This document shows positions 62,201 through 64,000 of a stretch of DNA of 64,000 bases, piece by piece. The stretch lies in assembly GCA_947447825.1 (NCBI GenBank), contig CANFLL010000010.1, positions 1 to 64,000 of the forward strand, read 5' to 3'. Made by a program: the position numbers and the translations under genes. The notes beneath the pieces are model-generated. The model ran no database searches. It worked only from the letters and a program-made list of their open reading frames with translations, and had not been told where the DNA came from. Source of the stretch: Chitinophagaceae bacterium (GTDB lineage: Bacteria; Bacteroidota; Bacteroidia; Chitinophagales; Chitinophagaceae). Positions within the stretch are counted from its first letter, which is position 1. Every line of letters begins with the position of its first letter.

Positions 62201-63562
62201 TATGCACTTGTTTATTTAAGACAAGGATTAACGGGTGGTTATCCAGGAAGTGCAATGACGGCAGTAGGTTCAGACTTCATATACACCATAGCCATTGCAA
62301 AAGGTACTCCACTAAGTTTTTATTTTACTTATCAAGTGCCTACTGGCGGTGAACACAATTCTAGTGCAAATCCTCATAATTATGTTGTTGGCACTAATTG
62401 TACTGGTATCACTGCAACACCTCCTGTTATCAGTATAGTTACTCCAATTAATAAAGCAAATTTTACCGAGCCAGCAACTATTGCAATTAATGTGAATGCC
62501 GTTGATACGAACGCTAATGGTAAGATTACTGAGGTAGCTATTTACAATGGAGCAACTTTATTGGGTAAGTTAACGGACAGTCCTTACCTGTATAATTGGA
62601 CAAATGTTGCAGCGGGCAATTATACATTGTCAGCAAAAGCAACTAGTAAAAGTGGATTAACGTCCATCTCTTCAATTGTAAATGTGGTGGTTAATATTGA
62701 TAATAGTATGGGCTTTTGTGGTACACTAAACAATGGAGATTTTAGTTACAGAGTTCAGAGTAGTAATGGAAGAGTCACCTACATTTTTCATCCTTTAACG
62801 CCAATTGCTGGATGTTCTTATGTGTTCATATATGTTAGGCAAGGAACAACAGGAGGTTATCCGGGCTATGCAATGACAGCAGTTGGCAAGGATTTTACAT
62901 TCACTCAAACAATTGCTAGTGGAACTGCACTGAGTGTTTATTTCACCTACCAAGTTCCTAGTGGAGGCGAAAATAACTCGAGTGCATCACCATTTAGTTA
63001 TTCTGCTGGTTCAGTTTGTGGTGCATTGCCCATATCGCTTTCTAGTTATTCTGTTAGCTTAATGGCAAACGGTACTGCCACAATCATCTGGAGTACCGCC
63101 ACAGAAGTAAATAATAGTCATTTTGTGGTAGAGAAGAGTATCGATGGAATTAATTACAATGCCATCGCAACATTGGCAGGAAGTAATATCAGTAATACTC
63201 AATACAAAGTTGTTGACACGAAAGTTGTTGATGGAATTAATTATTATCGGTTAGTGCAAATAGACAATGATGGCAAAAGAACTGTTTTTAGTGTAAAGAC
63301 AATTAAGTGTAGCAGTAATGCTAAAAGCATTTCTGTATTTCCGAATCCGATAAATGGCACTAAGTTTATCATTGATTTCGGTACACCAATTACCAGTTTT
63401 AAGAACGTTCAATTAGTTGATATTACTGGTAAAGTAGTTTATAATAAAGACTATGCAATTCAAGGACAATTATTGCCTGTTAATCTAGCTAATAAGTTGT
63501 CATCAGGCATTTATATACTTAAAATAGATGGGTTTACGCCTTTGAAGATGATGGTAAAGTAG
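59240..63562 (+). CDS. Secreted GH16 laminarinase-like beta-glucanase, multidomain, T9SS
   Basis: 1440 residues. Signal peptide (1-36, ending VKAQ); GH16 domain (about 37-285) with the catalytic motif EIDILE (Glu156, Asp158, Glu161), typical of beta-1,3-glucanases. A carbohydrate-binding-like beta-sandwich (about 290-470, ending FYLDDIYFAGG) follows. Then Ig-like domains begin at about 474, 568, 661, 860 and 1065 (each with SITSP or SIVTP), with three copies of a 100-residue domain starting at about 751, 953 and 1160 (GDYSY, FHPL, YPGYAMTA, FYFTYQVPSGGE, NPHSY). A C-terminal region leads to a T9SS domain (VFPNPINGTKF, from about 1363). It likely cuts laminarin or similar glucans at the cell surface. 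Confidence 0.88.
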   Translation: MMSLFYSFNLLNNKLKLVSTIYCLLIAAFLTSVKAQKLVWQDNFDSAKLNTNYWTYDFGNGSDRSAGWGWGNSELEYYTSRSQNVRIENGNLVIEARKEDFGGNSFTSGRIKTEGRIHFKYGTVEARIKMPNVANGLWPALWTLGTVGEVWPQVGEIDILEMGAKAALVANKGNEHITGAMHWNNGGSQGDTVSSYDNPTDLSADYHLYKMVWTSTNISMYIDNTFYFSFDISNPTLTNRTAFHTPHYLLLNLAVGGNYPSIFSQSGITATLPAQMLVDYVRLYQNTGDSLYLGTEHVSSGNFGVYTETTPLTDSITIGTDATLNYWNNLTNISSPIAFEGKNVLAVEAKANEWFGMGVTNKYINLSNYDTGYLNFQFKSSYKGQFKFGITTAFWQSWVNFSAGVEQFGLVRDGNWHQVSIPMSAFNNPDSGRNIDLMSVHDAFMFSGDAPSSVTDFYLDDIYFAGGKVTTPTIQIAITSPANNAVLGADLPVVINTSTSTNVKSVAFYSGTTLLDSTLNSPFTYTWNKPAFGADTLIAIAKDSLGNKATSTPVIVFVSAVGNKPPIVSITSPTDNASFISPTSVTINASASDSDGSIYKVDFYTGTTLLASATQSPYSFIWNNVPAGNYAITVKATDNGGATTTSSMVNIIVKSPILPVVSIVSPVNNSSYTPPASITITANATDSNSTISKVEFYNDTTLLGLSVTSPYSITWKNVSFGNYSITAKATAADGYSSTSSPVSVKVSPVACTGVASSGDYSYEVFSYAGTVYFTFHPLSTIAGCKSAIMYLKIGSGSGSYPGYTMTASGTNFVYSIKIADATTTSFYFTYNVPSGGERNSSGNPHSYLTGTTCVVGAPTVSITSPADATTYNAPASIDISATATSLNDSITKIDFYYDTTLIGTSTKSPFSITWSGVGVGIYAIKAKATNSSGISASSTPINVTVVAPNTDGYCGIAFSKDYEYKAETNNGIVTITMHPLTPIAGSQYALVYLRQGLTGGYPGSAMTAVGSDFIYTIAIAKGTPLSFYFTYQVPTGGEHNSSANPHNYVVGTNCTGITATPPVISIVTPINKANFTEPATIAINVNAVDTNANGKITEVAIYNGATLLGKLTDSPYLYNWTNVAAGNYTLSAKATSKSGLTSISSIVNVVVNIDNSMGFCGTLNNGDFSYRVQSSNGRVTYIFHPLTPIAGCSYVFIYVRQGTTGGYPGYAMTAVGKDFTFTQTIASGTALSVYFTYQVPSGGENNSSASPFSYSAGSVCGALPISLSSYSVSLMANGTATIIWSTATEVNNSHFVVEKSIDGINYNAIATLAGSNISNTQYKVVDTKVVDGINYYRLVQIDNDGKRTVFSVKTIKCSSNAKSISVFPNPINGTKFIIDFGTPITSFKNVQLVDITGKVVYNKDYAIQGQLLPVNLANKLSSGIYILKIDGFTPLKMMVK

Positions 63563-64000
63563 CAATGCCTTTTTATTGGAACATTACAATAATTCCTTTT
63601 CTCTGTTTTATTGGTAGCATCAGTGGCAAGCATTACTATAAAAGTAAAAAATGCCACTGATAACACTGATTAAATTGAATAGACAAAAGACCATAACTTG
63701 AAATATTGAAATGGGCAATTAAAAAAACAAAATATTAAAAGACTGTTAGAGCAGCTAAGTAGATGAATGGAACTAAACCTCCTTTTTATTAATTAAAATA
63801 GAGAGGGTAATTTTTCTGCAAAGTCCCCCAACTTATTCGCAAAAAAGTTGCAAAGGGATAGGTATTTAAGATAAAACATTGTACTTTAAGAACGCAGAGA
63901 TGGGCGTATAAAAGGGGCGATTATTTCACGCGTCCTACTTAGCAGCTACTCAAATTGTAATGCTTGCATGTTTTATAGGCATTCTGCTTCAAAATGTTCA
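63563..64000. other. Gene-free window end
   Basis: AT-rich DNA after the GH16 gene. Apart from the hairpin at 63619-63661 I see no gene start or repeat up to the window edge. Confidence 0.4.
63619..63661 (+). terminator. Hairpin after the GH16 gene
   Basis: ATCAGTGGCA pairs perfectly with TGCCACTGAT around a 23-base AT-rich loop that can extend the stem (AGCATT with AAATG). No T-run follows; probable 3-prime end structure. Confidence 0.5.

Overview
The window comes from a low-GC member of the Bacteroidota, most likely a Chitinophagaceae-like genus. The signs are SusC/TonB-type receptors with carboxypeptidase-regulatory N-termini, two proteins with type IX secretion (T9SS) C-terminal sorting domains, an HYC_CC_PP protein, Reg_prop/Y_Y_Y regulators, starts without Shine-Dalgarno sequences, and several TAnnTTTG promoter boxes close to start codons. 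I see no rRNA, tRNA, CRISPR array, prophage or transposase gene. The placement is inferred from gene families only.

Layout. 1-8.2 kb: end of an unidentified gene, ArnT-like glycosyltransferase, ElaA acetyltransferase, YgiD-like dioxygenase, HGSNAT-like membrane acyltransferase, radical SAM protein, small membrane protein, PlsC-like acyltransferase. 8.6-12.5 kb: a heavy-metal (probably copper) unit on the minus strand: HMA protein, HYC_CC_PP protein, TonB receptor with an N-terminal HMA domain. 12.7-16 kb: an unknown protein and a PafA-type phosphatase. 16.2-28 kb: a probable sucrose locus: LacI regulator, divergent TonB receptor, sucrose phosphorylase, MFS transporter, then ExbB-ExbD-ExbD-TonB and a PfkB fructokinase. 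Sucrose would cross the outer membrane through the receptor, pass the inner membrane by the MFS carrier, and be split into glucose-1-phosphate and fructose; the kinase would then phosphorylate the fructose. 28.9-33.9 kb: small unknown genes, KDG kinase, and a TerY-like vWA plus PP2C pair. 34-40.6 kb: RarA, the GDP-heptose genes hddA-gmhA-hddC, an HxpB-like phosphatase, CcmB. 40.7-47.5 kb: GH1 beta-glucosidase, transketolase N-terminal half, an SDR, YjjG, and prfB with its +1 frameshift site. 47.6-53.2 kb: a two-component cluster including a sensor split by a frameshift. 54.2-63.6 kb: secreted T9SS nuclease, Reg_prop-LuxR regulator, and a 1440-residue GH16 laminarinase-like enzyme.

The striking feature is between the genes. 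Eight intergenic tandem arrays lie along the window at 2-10 kb intervals. Seven have a unit of exactly 21 bp and one has 41 bp. No two arrays share a unit sequence, yet six carry an inverted repeat with a 2-bp centre in their best units. A second class of element has a 7-bp period (7 x 3 = 21), often starts at or just after a stop codon and often folds into a long hairpin. A third class is a roughly 155-170 bp element with terminal inverted repeats (TTCAGGGG... ends), present in two clear and two weaker copies. Together these look like a genome-wide intergenic repeat system that I cannot match to a described one.
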